64,000 nucleotides of DNA from Mucilaginibacter frigoritolerans. GTDB taxonomy: Bacteria; Bacteroidota; Bacteroidia; Sphingobacteriales; Sphingobacteriaceae. The stretch is from assembly GCF_007830615.1 (NCBI RefSeq), contig NZ_VLLI01000016.1, positions 59,618-123,617 of the forward strand. Reading direction: 5' to 3'. Made by a program: the position numbers and the translations under genes. Positions within the stretch are counted from its first letter, which is position 1. The number at the start of each line of letters is the position of its first letter. Under the pieces are notes generated by a model. That model saw nothing but the letters and a program-made list of their open reading frames with translations. It searched no databases and was not told the DNA's origin. Positions 1 to 9,332 of the stretch are shown here, piece after piece.

Positions 1-441
1 GACGATTTTGAACTGGTTTTAACCGACGGAACAAAAACATCCCTGAAACAGCTACGGGGAAAGATAGTAGTTTTACAGTTTACAGCCAGTTGGTGCAGTG
101 TTTGCCGTGAGGAGATACCCCACCTGGAGAGTGAAGTATGGAAAGCTTTTAAGGATAAAAATGTGGTTTTGATTGGTATTGACCGGGATGAGCCATTAGC
201 TAAAGTGCAAAAATACCATCAGGAAATGCAGGTTAGTTATCCGTTTGCGCTTGATCCAGGCGCCGATATATTTGGACGTTTTGCCAATAAGAAAAGCGGC
301 GTAACACGTAACGTTGTAATTGATGCTGGCGGCAAAATTATTTACCTTACCCGGTTGTATAATACCGACGAATTTAACGCAATGGTCAAGGTGATTGATC
401 AACAAGTTAACCAGCCCGTCGCAAAAACAACAGACCTTTAA
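1..441 (+). CDS. TlpA-like thioredoxin-fold protein, 5' end outside window
   Basis: The reading frame is open from base 1 to the stop at 441, so the N-terminus lies outside the window and 146 residues are visible. A redox motif WCSVC follows a strand rich in V, L and Q (about residues 20-33), as in the TlpA/ResA/AhpC-TSA group of membrane-anchored or periplasmic thiol-disulfide proteins. The later part (DRDEPLAKVQKYHQEM, then YPFALDPGADIFGRF) has the layout of a peroxiredoxin-like TlpA domain; a cis-proline-type turn precedes VTRNVVIDAGGKI. Role inferred: thiol-disulfide exchange or peroxide reduction outside the cytoplasm. It is 50 bases upstream of the permease gene on the same strand and could be cotranscribed with it. 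Whether a signal peptide or membrane anchor exists cannot be seen. Confidence 0.8.
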   Translation, partial: DDFELVLTDGTKTSLKQLRGKIVVLQFTASWCSVCREEIPHLESEVWKAFKDKNVVLIGIDRDEPLAKVQKYHQEMQVSYPFALDPGADIFGRFANKKSGVTRNVVIDAGGKIIYLTRLYNTDEFNAMVKVIDQQVNQPVAKTTDL

Positions 442-491
442 AAGTAGTTTAAGTAAATTTCCTTTAGTTTAGCCGGATATACAGTGCTATT

Positions 492-1808
492 TTGAAACAT
501 CCACAGCTTAAGGGCCCAGGTATTAATTTAATCAGGGGAATTAGTAAATGGGATTTTGTCTCATTGATAGTTAATATCACGGTCGGTGCTGGCATATTGG
601 GCCTGCCTTCAAAAATATTTGCCCTTGTGGGGGTTTATAGTTTGCCGGCCATTGCAGGTTGCGCTGTACTGATCCTATTACTTATTCTTTGTTTTGCCGA
701 AGTCGGCAGTCGCTTCAACGGTACAGGAGGACCATACTTATATACGTTAACCACTTTAGGTCCTTTTATAGGTTTTGTAGCAGGATGGCTTTTGTGGTTA
801 TCACGCTTATTCAGCTTTGCTTCGGTTTGTAACCTGTTTATAGATTATACTGCTTATTTATGGCCGGGCGCAGCCTTTGGTTTGCCGAGAGTGTTTTTAA
901 TCGGCTTGATTACCCTCAGCCTGGGAGCAATCAATTATGCCGGTATACGCCCAGCCACCCGGGTCAATAACATTATTACTGTTATCAAGCTTTCAGTACT
1001 TATCCTCTTTGTTATGGTTGGTTTATTTTTTATCCATCCCACCAATTTCCGGGCGATCAGCTCTTTTAAGCCATCCGCTTTTTTGTCATCCGTTTTGCTG
1101 CTGGTATTTGCATTTTCCGGTTTTGATGTGGCAACGGTGCCTGCCGGAGAAGTTGTTGAACCGCAAAAAACGGTCCCACAAAGTTTATTAATCGCCATCG
1201 GCGTTGTCTCCATTTTATACATTTGTATTCAATACGTATGTATAGGTACCCTGCCCAATTTGGTACATTCAGAAAAACCCATAGCGGATGCCTCCCGATT
1301 ATTTATGGGTAATGCGGGGGGATATTTTATTACTGCCGGTGCTTTGATTACCATGCTGGGTACATTAAATGCGCTAATGCTAACCAGCTCGCGGCTGCTA
1401 TTTGCCATGTCCGAACAAAAGCAGTTGCCGGCAATACTTAGTCATATTAATAAACGCTACTACACACCATCGGTTGCAATACTGATAACCTGTGCGGTTT
1501 TACTGTTGCTAACCATCGGCGGAAATTTTGTAAATACTTTAACTATCAGTGCAATTATACGCCTGTTTACTTTTATTACCACCTGTTTGGCATTGCCTAT
1601 ACTGCGAAAAAAGCAAATAAAAAGAGCTCCTTTTACAGTTCCAGGAGGCGTGTTTATCGCGATAATTTCTATTGCTCTTTGCTTATTTTTGTTTTTGAAT
1701 ATTAATAGCGGTGAAGCGGTCAATGCGGGATTGTTGGCTCTTACAGGACTGGCAATTTACTTGATTTGTAAATATACCGGTGTTAACAAAATAACTATTG
1801 CTAAATGA
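492..1808 (+). CDS. APC-superfamily amino acid permease
   Basis: 438 residues, the usual length for an amino acid-polyamine-organocation (APC) permease, with about 12 hydrophobic segments. The N-terminal GAGILGLPSKIFA is the unwound first transmembrane segment that binds substrate in this family, and GTGGPYLYTLTTLGPFIGF matches the conserved TM3 region. Role: proton- or ion-coupled uptake or exchange of an amino acid across the inner membrane; the substrate cannot be read from sequence. The start is a TTG at 492, because the conserved N-terminal segment begins only about 30 residues later and no in-frame ATG lies before it. The stop overlaps the next ORF (ATGA at 1805-1808), so translational coupling with the flavin oxidoreductase is likely. 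Confidence 0.85.
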   Translation: MKHPQLKGPGINLIRGISKWDFVSLIVNITVGAGILGLPSKIFALVGVYSLPAIAGCAVLILLLILCFAEVGSRFNGTGGPYLYTLTTLGPFIGFVAGWLLWLSRLFSFASVCNLFIDYTAYLWPGAAFGLPRVFLIGLITLSLGAINYAGIRPATRVNNIITVIKLSVLILFVMVGLFFIHPTNFRAISSFKPSAFLSSVLLLVFAFSGFDVATVPAGEVVEPQKTVPQSLLIAIGVVSILYICIQYVCIGTLPNLVHSEKPIADASRLFMGNAGGYFITAGALITMLGTLNALMLTSSRLLFAMSEQKQLPAILSHINKRYYTPSVAILITCAVLLLLTIGGNFVNTLTISAIIRLFTFITTCLALPILRKKQIKRAPFTVPGGVFIAIISIALCLFLFLNINSGEAVNAGLLALTGLAIYLICKYTGVNKITIAK

Positions 1809-2971
1809 TAGATAAAGAATTTAAGCCGGTAACGATCAGAACGGATGCGCGTATAGCTGAGATATCCTGGTTTGATGACTTATGTGGCGGCGATACGCAG
1901 TTTCTGAGTGTTTTGGATAATGAGCGCAGAAGTAATTTTAAACACTGCGCCGATATTACGTTACTTGCGGAACAGTTAGGCTATAGTAATATCCTGCTTC
2001 CAACATCCTATACCGTTGGGCAAGACGTAATGACCTTTGCAGCGGGAATAGCCCCGCAAACCAGCAAAATTAATTTATTAATCGCTATTCGTTGCGGGGA
2101 GATACACCCACCTATGCTGGCCAGGGCATTAGCTTCCCTTGATCACATGCTGCAGGGCAGGCTAACCATCAATATCATTAATTCAGATTTGCCTGGTTAC
2201 CGGGAAGATGCTGATTACCGGTACCGGCGCTGCGCAGAAACGATAGAAATATTAAAACAGGCATGGATGCAGGATCGTATCCTGCATAAAGGAAAACTTT
2301 ATGAATTTGATATGCCCGCTGACCCGGCTAAACCCTACCAGCAGAATGGCGGCCCTTTACTTTATTTCGGCGGCACATCAGATGGTGCAAGAGACGTATG
2401 CGCCCGGTATTGCGATATGTTTTTAATGTGGCCCGAAACCGAAGAAATGCTATACCAAAGCATGCAGGACGTAAGCCTGCGGGCGGCAACTTACGGCAGA
2501 AAGGTCGATTTCGGGCTCCGTGTCCATGTTATTGTCAGAGAAACGGAGGTGGAAGCCAGGACGTATGCCAAAAAGCTAATGTCAAAATTTGATCCGATTA
2601 AAGGCATGGAAATCAAAAGCCGCGCACAAGACTCCTGGTCACTTGGAGTAAAAAGACAAAATATGGTACGCGAAATGGCCGATGAGGAAGGCTATGCTGA
2701 ACCTAATCTATGGACCGATATCGGCAAGGCCAGGTCGGGAGCCGGGGGATGCCTGGTAGGTAACCCGCAACAGATACTGCAAAAATTAAACCGGTATATG
2801 GATATGGGTATACGCTCATTTATTTTATCCGGGTACCCGCTGTTGGACGAGGCCAAATACTTTGCCGAATTGGTGCTGCCTCACCTGCCTAATGTATCTA
2901 TGCCCAAAGTACAAAACCGTATTCCAGATAAGGAACCGGTCACACCCTTAACAACTGCGCCTTTACATTAA
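1805..2971 (+). CDS. LLM-class flavin-dependent monooxygenase (SsuD-like)
   Basis: 388 residues, close to the 380 or so of alkanesulfonate monooxygenase SsuD and relatives in the bacterial-luciferase-like (LLM) family. Family features visible are AEQLGYSNILLPTSY near residue 57, the block HMLQGRLTINIINSDLPGY around 112-130, RYRRCAETIEILKQAW, and the C-terminal LNRYMDMGIRSFILSGYPLLDEA. These enzymes use reduced FMN and O2 to oxidise small organics such as alkanesulfonates, sulfones or amines. The gene overlaps the permease stop by 4 bases. No ssuE-type flavin reductase and no ABC transporter genes are adjacent, so an SsuD assignment is not secure. A role in desulfonation or oxidation of an amino-acid-like compound imported by the permease is inference. 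Confidence 0.82.
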   Translation: MIDKEFKPVTIRTDARIAEISWFDDLCGGDTQFLSVLDNERRSNFKHCADITLLAEQLGYSNILLPTSYTVGQDVMTFAAGIAPQTSKINLLIAIRCGEIHPPMLARALASLDHMLQGRLTINIINSDLPGYREDADYRYRRCAETIEILKQAWMQDRILHKGKLYEFDMPADPAKPYQQNGGPLLYFGGTSDGARDVCARYCDMFLMWPETEEMLYQSMQDVSLRAATYGRKVDFGLRVHVIVRETEVEARTYAKKLMSKFDPIKGMEIKSRAQDSWSLGVKRQNMVREMADEEGYAEPNLWTDIGKARSGAGGCLVGNPQQILQKLNRYMDMGIRSFILSGYPLLDEAKYFAELVLPHLPNVSMPKVQNRIPDKEPVTPLTTAPLH

Positions 2972-3600
2972 GCACTCCTGCTAGTAAGGTTAATCTGTTA
3001 ATTTAAAAATCACCATGAGTTCATTCCCTATATAACTCTTTCGCGGTGCTACTTTCCCCAGTAAGCCATTTTATTACTAATAAGTCCGAGCGTCCAGCCT
3101 AATTTTCAAATTGTTTATTCCTGCCGTTCTAACATTAATTATGAAAACAGATTTCCTATAAAGAATTGAAGTCTGTCTTTTATAAATATTTTAAAAATAC
3201 ATAATTTATCGATATTTAATAAAAACTATAAAATCCATAGACATAGTATATTTTCTGTAAAAGTTTACTATATTTGAATCGTAAATAAAATAGAATGAAC
3301 TTTTTTTTACATTCTGAACTAAGAAAATCAACTACGGCTACCTTCGTTTTATGCAAACGAATTTGCTGTTGTTATTGTTGTTGCTGATCACCCATCTCAA
3401 AAAGGATGTCCTTTTAATTATCTTTTAAAAGACGAATCATCTAATCTACAATTTATTATATCCGTAATGAAGCCTCAAGGCAACACCTTTTGTAAGGCGG
3501 CCTTCCTGATCTTAAGCAAAAATTACAGCCCCGTTCTGATGGCAAAACTACCAAGTAAATCAAATTAATAATTTATATCTAAAACTCAAATTTTAACAAC
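2972..3600. other. Intergenic region with a leucine-rich mini-ORF
   Basis: 629 bases without a conventional gene, AT-rich. TATATTTG at 3269-3276 fits the Bacteroidota -7 box TAnnTTTG, but I see no convincing -33 element. Bases 3351-3428 can encode a 25-residue peptide starting MQTNLLLL, with eight leucine codons in a row followed by a charged stretch and LLIIF. AAAAGGA/TCCTTTT and CTTTTAAAAG form small inverted repeats at its 3' end. Nothing else recognisable. Confidence 0.4.
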
Positions 3601-3792
3601 ATGTCAGCATTTAAAAAACTAAAAGAATTGGTGGCAGCAGCAGAGTCTGATGCTACCGCATTTTACAGCAAAGGAAATAAAGCAGCGGGTACACGACTTC
3701 GAAAAGCATTACAAGAGATAAAAAATGCCGCTCAACATGGCAGAGCGGAAATACTCGAATTAAAGACTAAAGAAAAATCAAAGGGTTTGTAA
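3601..3792 (+). CDS. Histone H1-like DNA-binding protein
   Basis: 63 residues with high lysine and alanine content. The core FYSKGNKAAGTRLRKALQEI, followed by a basic helix and a lysine-rich tail, is typical of the small Hc1/H1-like proteins widespread in Bacteroidota. They bind DNA without sequence specificity and contribute to nucleoid organisation. The gene stands alone, 80 bases before the DUF4395 gene and after a 629-base gap, so it probably has its own promoter. The ATG at 3601 gives the usual family N-terminus (M-x-x-F-K-K-L-K-E-L-V). The family assignment is firm; which processes it affects is not known from the sequence. Confidence 0.88.
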   Translation: MSAFKKLKELVAAAESDATAFYSKGNKAAGTRLRKALQEIKNAAQHGRAEILELKTKEKSKGL

Positions 3793-3872
3793 ACCTTTAT
3801 TGAAATCTTGATTGTTTGCGAGCAATGGTTTGTATAGGAATTTCATTAACTATTACCTTAAAGATCTAAAAC

Positions 3873-4337
3873 ATGAGTACAGATTTACAATGTCCTGTAG
3901 ACTTCGTAACTATTAACGAAAATCAGGCCAGATTAACTGCTTTGCAGGTATTATTACTGGTCGCCATTGGGCTGTTTTTTGGATATACAGTTATAATAGC
4001 ATTTCTTGTTATCGATTTTTTTTTAAGAAGCTTTAACTGGGGAAAATACAGCATTCTCAATATTGCTAGTGGTTTCTTGATCAGGAAATTCGCAATTAAC
4101 AACAAGCAGGTTGACAGGGGCCCTAAACGTTTTGCGGCGCTGGTTGGATTCTTTTTCACACTATCAATTTTAATATTATCTCTTGCGGATATTACTCTGC
4201 CGGCCCAGATAATTGCTGGCGTCTTATTGATTTTTGCCTCTCTGGAGGCTTTTGTTGGTTTTTGTGCCGGATGTTATGTCTATACATTTTTTATCCGATT
4301 AAAGGAAAGGCGAAATCCCGATCCTCAGAGCAATTAA
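3873..4337 (+). CDS. DUF4395 family membrane protein
   Basis: 154 residues. The opening CPVDFVTINENQARLTA is the hallmark start of DUF4395 proteins, followed by four hydrophobic segments (about 23-50, 90-108, 113-130, 125-140) and a cysteine pair in VGFCAGCYVYTFF near the C-terminus, also conserved in the family. These are inner-membrane proteins often encoded near thioredoxin-like or sulfur-metabolism genes; no biochemical function is established to my knowledge. The paired cysteines and N-terminal CPVD suggest redox or sulfur chemistry (inference). The neighbours here, a histone H1-like gene upstream and a FadL-type porin downstream, do not help. Confidence 0.8.
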   Translation: MSTDLQCPVDFVTINENQARLTALQVLLLVAIGLFFGYTVIIAFLVIDFFLRSFNWGKYSILNIASGFLIRKFAINNKQVDRGPKRFAALVGFFFTLSILILSLADITLPAQIIAGVLLIFASLEAFVGFCAGCYVYTFFIRLKERRNPDPQSN

Positions 4338-4447
4338 AATAATTGTAAATATTCTTGGCAAGGCCTTAATGACGTATAGCACAGCTTAAACTACAATGGT
4401 AAATTTTATAAACCGTTTTTTATCACAATAATATAATCTAATAAACT

Positions 4448-5953
4448 ATGAAAATTGAACTTACTTTACTTTTTGCAGCCCCTATCCTATTCTTGGCCAT
4501 ACCATCATTTGCGCAAGATGGAACCAAACTTATAGGTTACGATGCCAAGACCATTGGAAGAGGCGGAACAGTTACCGGATTTTTTGACAATACAACGCTA
4601 TTGCAAACCAATCCAGCAGGCATTTCGTTTCTAACATCATCTGAATTAGATTTTGGGGCCGGAATTTTAGCACCTCAATTGCATTTCAAAAATAGCATTA
4701 ATGATGCTAATGGAAAAAGCAATAAGTATCCTTTAGTAACCATAAGTTATGTTCACAAACCTTCAAATAAATTCACATACGGCTTTGGTGTTTTTACTGA
4801 AGGAGGATTAGGCGCCGATTTTTCATTGAACGATGAACTATATAAGGACCAATCAGGTCAATATGTTAAACAGCCATATCATTCAAAATTTGATGTTTTG
4901 GAAGGCGGCGGATCATTGGCCTATAAGATAACAGACAAATTTTCTGTTGGCGGAACGGCTCAGTTGGTATATTCCCAATTGCAATTCGGGGCGCCGTTGA
5001 GTTTATCCCCATCGCTATTAAAGGGCGTTATCAATCCGCAAACCGGTTATACTTTCGGAAACCTATTTTCTGGTGCGCCTTCATCAGGTGGTTTGGGGTA
5101 TTCAGAATTAACGGGAACGGCAAACATAAGTGGACTAACAGCCTGGGGATTTTCGGGGAAAATAGGATTTGCATATAAACCTACTGATCGGCTGTCTTTT
5201 GGACTGAATTATACTTTACCAACAAGCCTTTCATTTAAAGGTGGCACATCAAACCTTGATTTGACTTATCAATTTAACGATGCTTTCGGAAGAGTTGTGG
5301 CGGGCATTATACAACAAAACCCTGGCACCACCCAGGCACAGGCACAGCAACAGGCCACGCAACAGTTTACTCAACTCGGTATCGACCTTACAAAAGGAGT
5401 AAAGGATACTTACGCTGCAGATGCCGGGCTTAAACTCCCACAGTCTATATCTGGCGGCTTTTCTTATGCCGCAAGCAAAAAAATAAGGTTTGGTGCAGAC
5501 GTTGAATGGATAAACTGGGCAAATGCTTTTTCAAACCTTAATATCAATTTGACGCAAGGAACAAACCCCAACATTAACAGGTTATTGGGGACAAATGGAA
5601 CCATAGCCATTCCTTTTCCGCTACAGTGGAAAAACACTATCGAGATCCGTACCGGCGGCGAGGTTGATGTCACCCAGGGTATAACACTAAGAGCCGGATA
5701 TATTTATGGCGGCAACCCGGTGCCTGCAAACACGGTGTTTCCAATATTCCCTGCAATAGTTAAACACCACCTAACATTAGGCGGTTCTGTAAAACTATCA
5801 AGTGTAGTTGCGTTAAACCTCGCTTATGAACATGCTTTCAATAATGATGAAACTGCAAGTTCGGCAAGTTTAATCGGCAGTCAATATAACAATAGTACGT
5901 CAAGCCTAGCCACCAACGTTTATCACGTTTCAATTTCATGGTTGCTACGATAA
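4448..5953 (+). CDS. OmpP1/FadL-family outer-membrane transporter
   Basis: 501 residues with a Sec signal peptide (about residues 1-22, ending SFAQ). The segment GYDAKTIGRGGTVTGFFDNTTLLQTNPAG is the conserved FadL hatch/N-terminal region with its NPAG motif. It is followed by alternating amphipathic strands with aromatic girdles and a C-terminal strand ending in the aromatic-rich VYHVSISWLLR. Role: beta-barrel for diffusion of hydrophobic compounds (long-chain fatty acids, aromatic hydrocarbons) through the outer membrane. Length is slightly above E. coli FadL. A glutamine-rich insertion (PGTTQAQAQQQATQQ, about residues 290-305) looks like an extended loop. It is probably monocistronic: 110 bases lie before it and no gene follows within 600 bases on this strand. 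Confidence 0.87.
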   Translation: MKIELTLLFAAPILFLAIPSFAQDGTKLIGYDAKTIGRGGTVTGFFDNTTLLQTNPAGISFLTSSELDFGAGILAPQLHFKNSINDANGKSNKYPLVTISYVHKPSNKFTYGFGVFTEGGLGADFSLNDELYKDQSGQYVKQPYHSKFDVLEGGGSLAYKITDKFSVGGTAQLVYSQLQFGAPLSLSPSLLKGVINPQTGYTFGNLFSGAPSSGGLGYSELTGTANISGLTAWGFSGKIGFAYKPTDRLSFGLNYTLPTSLSFKGGTSNLDLTYQFNDAFGRVVAGIIQQNPGTTQAQAQQQATQQFTQLGIDLTKGVKDTYAADAGLKLPQSISGGFSYAASKKIRFGADVEWINWANAFSNLNINLTQGTNPNINRLLGTNGTIAIPFPLQWKNTIEIRTGGEVDVTQGITLRAGYIYGGNPVPANTVFPIFPAIVKHHLTLGGSVKLSSVVALNLAYEHAFNNDETASSASLIGSQYNNSTSSLATNVYHVSISWLLR

Positions 5954-6618
5954 CAACTTTTTGGCAGTTCCCGGCAAATCTCAAAATTGTTGATGAAGAA
6001 TATAAAACCATCTATTGCCTGTTGCCGGTATTATAAATCGCAGTTTAATCGTGCTGATGACAGCAGGCTTTATGTGGGACCCGGGCAGGATAGCTTTTGC
6101 GGTGGCGGGAAATAAAAACAACTTTATCAAAAAATGGACCGGCTAATCAAATTTAGCTGTCCTATTGGTATCGTTTTAGTGCTTTTGTTAAAGTTAAGCA
6201 ATTGGATTGCTGTATTGAAGCAATATTGTTCAATTTTATACGGTCGAGCGCAAGCATCTATAGGCGTGCACAAATGGACGCTTCTCGAACCATTTTACAA
6301 ATTTAAAGATATTTAACTCATTGTCAATCTGTTAAAAATCAAGGTCTCATCAAAAGTTTAAGACATAACTAATATTACAGTTCACGACTTTTTAAATTCA
6401 CCATCTTATAATTAAAGTTCAGATACTTTCAAGACGGATGGCAGGACAATTGTCGAATCACTTTTTGCAGGATTTGAAGAAGCTAGCCGGGTAAGTATGT
6501 GTAGCCTTTGCTCCCAAATTGAGCTCGAACCAATGCCCCTCTTGGTTAACGGAAAGATAAATTAGTAGTGATCCGATATTGTATTAATGAATTTTGTACA
6601 GTTTATCGGGTGACCAAG
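5954..6618. other. Intergenic region with a possible gene remnant
   Basis: 665 bases between the FadL-type gene and the GlpR-type regulator, which is convergent with it. A frame open at 6006-6146 reads like the tail of a small membrane protein (RSLIVLMTAGFMWDPGRIAF, then IKKWTG and stop) but has no ATG start, so it may be a decayed fragment. I did not recognise its family. The rest shows no convincing coding signal and no clear terminator hairpin. Confidence 0.35.
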
Positions 6619-7398
6619 CTATTTTTTATTAGTTGCTATAACTGTAACGTTAATGCCCTTATCCTCCAGTAATTTAATGGTTGAATCTGCTATACCATCA
6701 TCTGTTATAATGTATTGAATTTGATCAAGCGCGCATATTTTCCCTAAGCCCCGTCTTCCCATTTTTGAACTATCTGCCAGTACTACAGTAACCTGCGCAG
6801 CATCAATCATTTTTTGATTTAAACGGGCCTCCATAAGGCTGGTAGTGGTTAAGCCCACCTCTAAATCTATTCCATCTACGCCTAAAAAAAGCATGCTGCA
6901 CGATACGTCAGCAAGTATTTGTTCGGCATAAGGCCCCATAACCGAAGATGAATTTTGCCTTAGCTGGCCCCCAAGCTGTAAAACATCAACATACTGATGA
7001 TGAGACAATTCTAACGCCACATTTAATGCCGAGGTAATTACTGTCAAATGCTTTTCGGGTTGAATGGACCTGGCCAGCGCCAACATAGTTGTGCCTGATG
7101 CAATGATGATTGAATCGTTATGTCCTATCATTTTTGCGGCAGCTCTGGCTATAAGGCTTTTTTCCTCGGCATTAAGTTGCTCTTTTTCAGCAACCGGCTT
7201 GTCGTTTGTATAGGGATTAATTTTTGTGCCCCCACCATGTGTGCGAAAGAGCAAATTTTTATCCTCAAGCAATTTCAGGTCCTTCCTGATGGTAACATGA
7301 GAAACATCCATCTCCGTACTCAATTCCTGAACATTAACATAACCGGCGTCATTCAGTTTCTTTAAAATATATTGATGTCTTTCGGTAATACTTTTCAT
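6619..7398 (-). CDS. glpR: DeoR/GlpR-family transcriptional regulator
   Basis: 259 residues from the ATG at 7398; a TTG 12 bases further upstream (7410) is also in frame, but the family N-terminus (MKSITERHQYILKKL) starts at the ATG. An N-terminal DeoR winged helix-turn-helix (VNVQELSTEMDVSHVTIRKD, about residues 20-40) is followed by a sugar-phosphate sensor domain of the isomerase-like DeoRC fold with DSIIIASGTTMLALAR, LFLGVDGID and VVLADSSKMGRRG. Transcribed away from glpD across a shared 290-base spacer that carries repeated TTTCGTTT/AAACGAA elements. By analogy with GlpR it would repress the glycerol operon and be released by glycerol 3-phosphate. The family is certain; the symbol rests on context. 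Confidence 0.85.
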   Translation of the reverse strand: MKSITERHQYILKKLNDAGYVNVQELSTEMDVSHVTIRKDLKLLEDKNLLFRTHGGGTKINPYTNDKPVAEKEQLNAEEKSLIARAAAKMIGHNDSIIIASGTTMLALARSIQPEKHLTVITSALNVALELSHHQYVDVLQLGGQLRQNSSSVMGPYAEQILADVSCSMLFLGVDGIDLEVGLTTTSLMEARLNQKMIDAAQVTVVLADSSKMGRRGLGKICALDQIQYIITDDGIADSTIKLLEDKGINVTVIATNKK

Positions 7399-7501
7399 AT
7401 CCTGGTACAAAAAAATACAATTATCATCTCAAAAATAACAATAAGCGTAACATTATAGACTACATTCTTTAAATATTCCATACAAATAAACACAACAAAC
7501 A

Positions 7502-7654
7502 TTTCGATTTGTTTCTTTATTTACATAAAAGCTATTATATTGCCCCACAAATGAAACAAACAAAAATTAACAGCAACTAATATCTTATAAAAACTTTCAT
7601 TATATCACAATATAGTTTCGTTATATTTCGTTTATAATTAAAATTACAAACGAA
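7502..7654. promoter_or_regulatory. glpR-glpD divergent control region with repeated operator-like elements
   Basis: Direct observations: TTTCGTT occurs at 7616-7622 and again at 7626-7632, one helical turn (10 bp) apart. TTCGTTT (7627-7633) forms an inverted repeat with AAACGAA (7648-7654) across 14 bases. TTTGTTTC (7508-7515) is a perfect inverted repeat of GAAACAAA (7553-7560). The TTCG core resembles the half-site of E. coli GlpR operators. Inference: these bind the adjacent DeoR-type regulator, with the 7616-7654 cluster ending about 35 bases before the glpD start. Confidence 0.5.
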
Positions 7655-7689
7655 GCAAACAGCTCCATAATAAAAAACATCTGAAGATT

Positions 7690-9282
7690 ATGATCAGCAC
7701 AGAAAGAAATAAAATAGCAACAGTATTAAGTGATCCGGAAAAAATATGGGATGTAATTGTAATTGGGGGTGGCGCTACAGGACTGGGTACCGCACTTGAT
7801 GCTGCATCCCGCGGGTATCAAACGCTATTGTTAGAGCAAGTTGATTTTGCAAAGGGCACATCCAGCCGTAGCACCAAATTAGTACATGGCGGGGTGCGTT
7901 ATCTTGCCCAGGGCGATATTGGCCTGGTCAGAGAGGCGCTATACGAAAGAGGATTGCTCCTTAAAAATGCAGCCCATTTGGTTAAAAATGAATCATTTAT
8001 TATACCTAATTATGAATGGTGGGGAGGTGCTTTTTACACAATAGGCCTAACATTATATGATCTGTTAGCCGGAAAATTAGGTTTTGGCAGGGCTAAACAT
8101 ATTTCAAAAAAACAAGTGATTAGTAAATTGGGCACTATACAGCAAAAAAGTTTATATGGAGGAGTGGTTTATCACGATGGTCAGTTTGATGATGCGCGAC
8201 TTGCTGTAAATCTTGCTCAAACCTGCATAGAGCAGGGCGCTACCGTGCTCAATTATTTTAAGGTGGTTAATTTAATCAAAAATAAAGAAGACAAAATTAC
8301 AGGGGTTGTTTGTACCGATATAGAAACCGGCACAAGCTATACCATAAAAGGCAAAACTGTAATTAATGCAACAGGCGTATTTGTTGATAACATTTTAAAT
8401 ATAGATAAACCCGGAAGAAAACCAATGGTAAGGCCAAGTCAGGGTGTTCATATTGTGCTCAACAGATCATTTATGCCGGGTGAGGACGCGCTGATGATCC
8501 CTAAAACGGATGATGGCCGGGTACTTTTTGCTGTTCCATGGCATGATAAGCTGGTTATAGGCACTACCGATACCCCCATTGATGAACACAGCCTGGAACC
8601 AGTGGCCTTACAAGAAGAAATTGACTTTATTATGCGTACAGCCGCTAAGTATTTAGTAAAAGCGCCAACCCGTAAAGATGTATTAAGTGTATTTGCCGGT
8701 TTGCGCCCTTTAGCTGCGCCAGAAAGCGGATCATCAAAAACCAAAGAAATATCACGCAGTCATAAGCTGATCGTATCAGAATCAGGATTGATAACTATAA
8801 CCGGCGGTAAATGGACAACCTACCGCCGTATGGGCGAAGACACTATTGATAAAGCAATAGAGATTGGGGGATTAACCCCTTATCCAAATAAGACTAAAAC
8901 ATTACCTATACATGGCAATAAAGCAGATGTAGATCGCAAAGACCACTTATATGTGTACGGAAGCGATGAAGCTGCACTGCTCGCACTTGGCAATGAAAAC
9001 CCCAAATGGAAAGAAAAATTGCATCCCCGCATGCCTTATATTAAAGCCGAGGTGATATGGGGTGTTAGACATGAAATGGCCCGTACAGTAGAAGATATTT
9101 TAGCCAGACGGGTAAGAGCCTTGTTTTTAGATGCACGAGCGGCAATTGATATGGCACCGGCTGTAGCTGATCTTATAGCTGGCGAACTCAACAAAGATAC
9201 CACATGGAAAAAGGAGCAAGTTGATTTGTTCAGAAAGGTTGCTAAAACCTATTTGCTCGAACCATATTCACCGGCAACCTAA
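7690..9282 (+). CDS. glpD: FAD-dependent glycerol-3-phosphate dehydrogenase
   Basis: 530 residues. A Rossmann-type FAD motif (VIVIGGGATGLGTALDA, about residues 20-36) is followed by the signature SSRSTKLVHGGVRYL typical of GlpD/GlpO. Later come VRPSQGVHIVL, the substrate-site region GTTDTPI, and TITGGKWTTYRRMGED. It oxidises sn-glycerol 3-phosphate to dihydroxyacetone phosphate and passes electrons to quinones at the inner membrane face. Length agrees with aerobic GlpD (about 500-560). First gene of the cluster with glpK and glpF, 50 bases before glpK. A quinone-linked dehydrogenase is more likely here than the O2-using oxidase of Gram-positive bacteria, but sequence alone does not settle it. 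Confidence 0.92.
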   Translation: MISTERNKIATVLSDPEKIWDVIVIGGGATGLGTALDAASRGYQTLLLEQVDFAKGTSSRSTKLVHGGVRYLAQGDIGLVREALYERGLLLKNAAHLVKNESFIIPNYEWWGGAFYTIGLTLYDLLAGKLGFGRAKHISKKQVISKLGTIQQKSLYGGVVYHDGQFDDARLAVNLAQTCIEQGATVLNYFKVVNLIKNKEDKITGVVCTDIETGTSYTIKGKTVINATGVFVDNILNIDKPGRKPMVRPSQGVHIVLNRSFMPGEDALMIPKTDDGRVLFAVPWHDKLVIGTTDTPIDEHSLEPVALQEEIDFIMRTAAKYLVKAPTRKDVLSVFAGLRPLAAPESGSSKTKEISRSHKLIVSESGLITITGGKWTTYRRMGEDTIDKAIEIGGLTPYPNKTKTLPIHGNKADVDRKDHLYVYGSDEAALLALGNENPKWKEKLHPRMPYIKAEVIWGVRHEMARTVEDILARRVRALFLDARAAIDMAPAVADLIAGELNKDTTWKKEQVDLFRKVAKTYLLEPYSPAT

Positions 9283-9332
9283 ACCACTAAATCTGCTTTT
9301 TTTAATATATACCAAAAATAAATAATAAAGTT

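Noticed and set aside
6134..6316. 60-residue plus-strand frame after the FadL-type gene
   Set aside because: Irregular composition, no recognisable domain, and partly overlaps the tail of another more protein-like frame.
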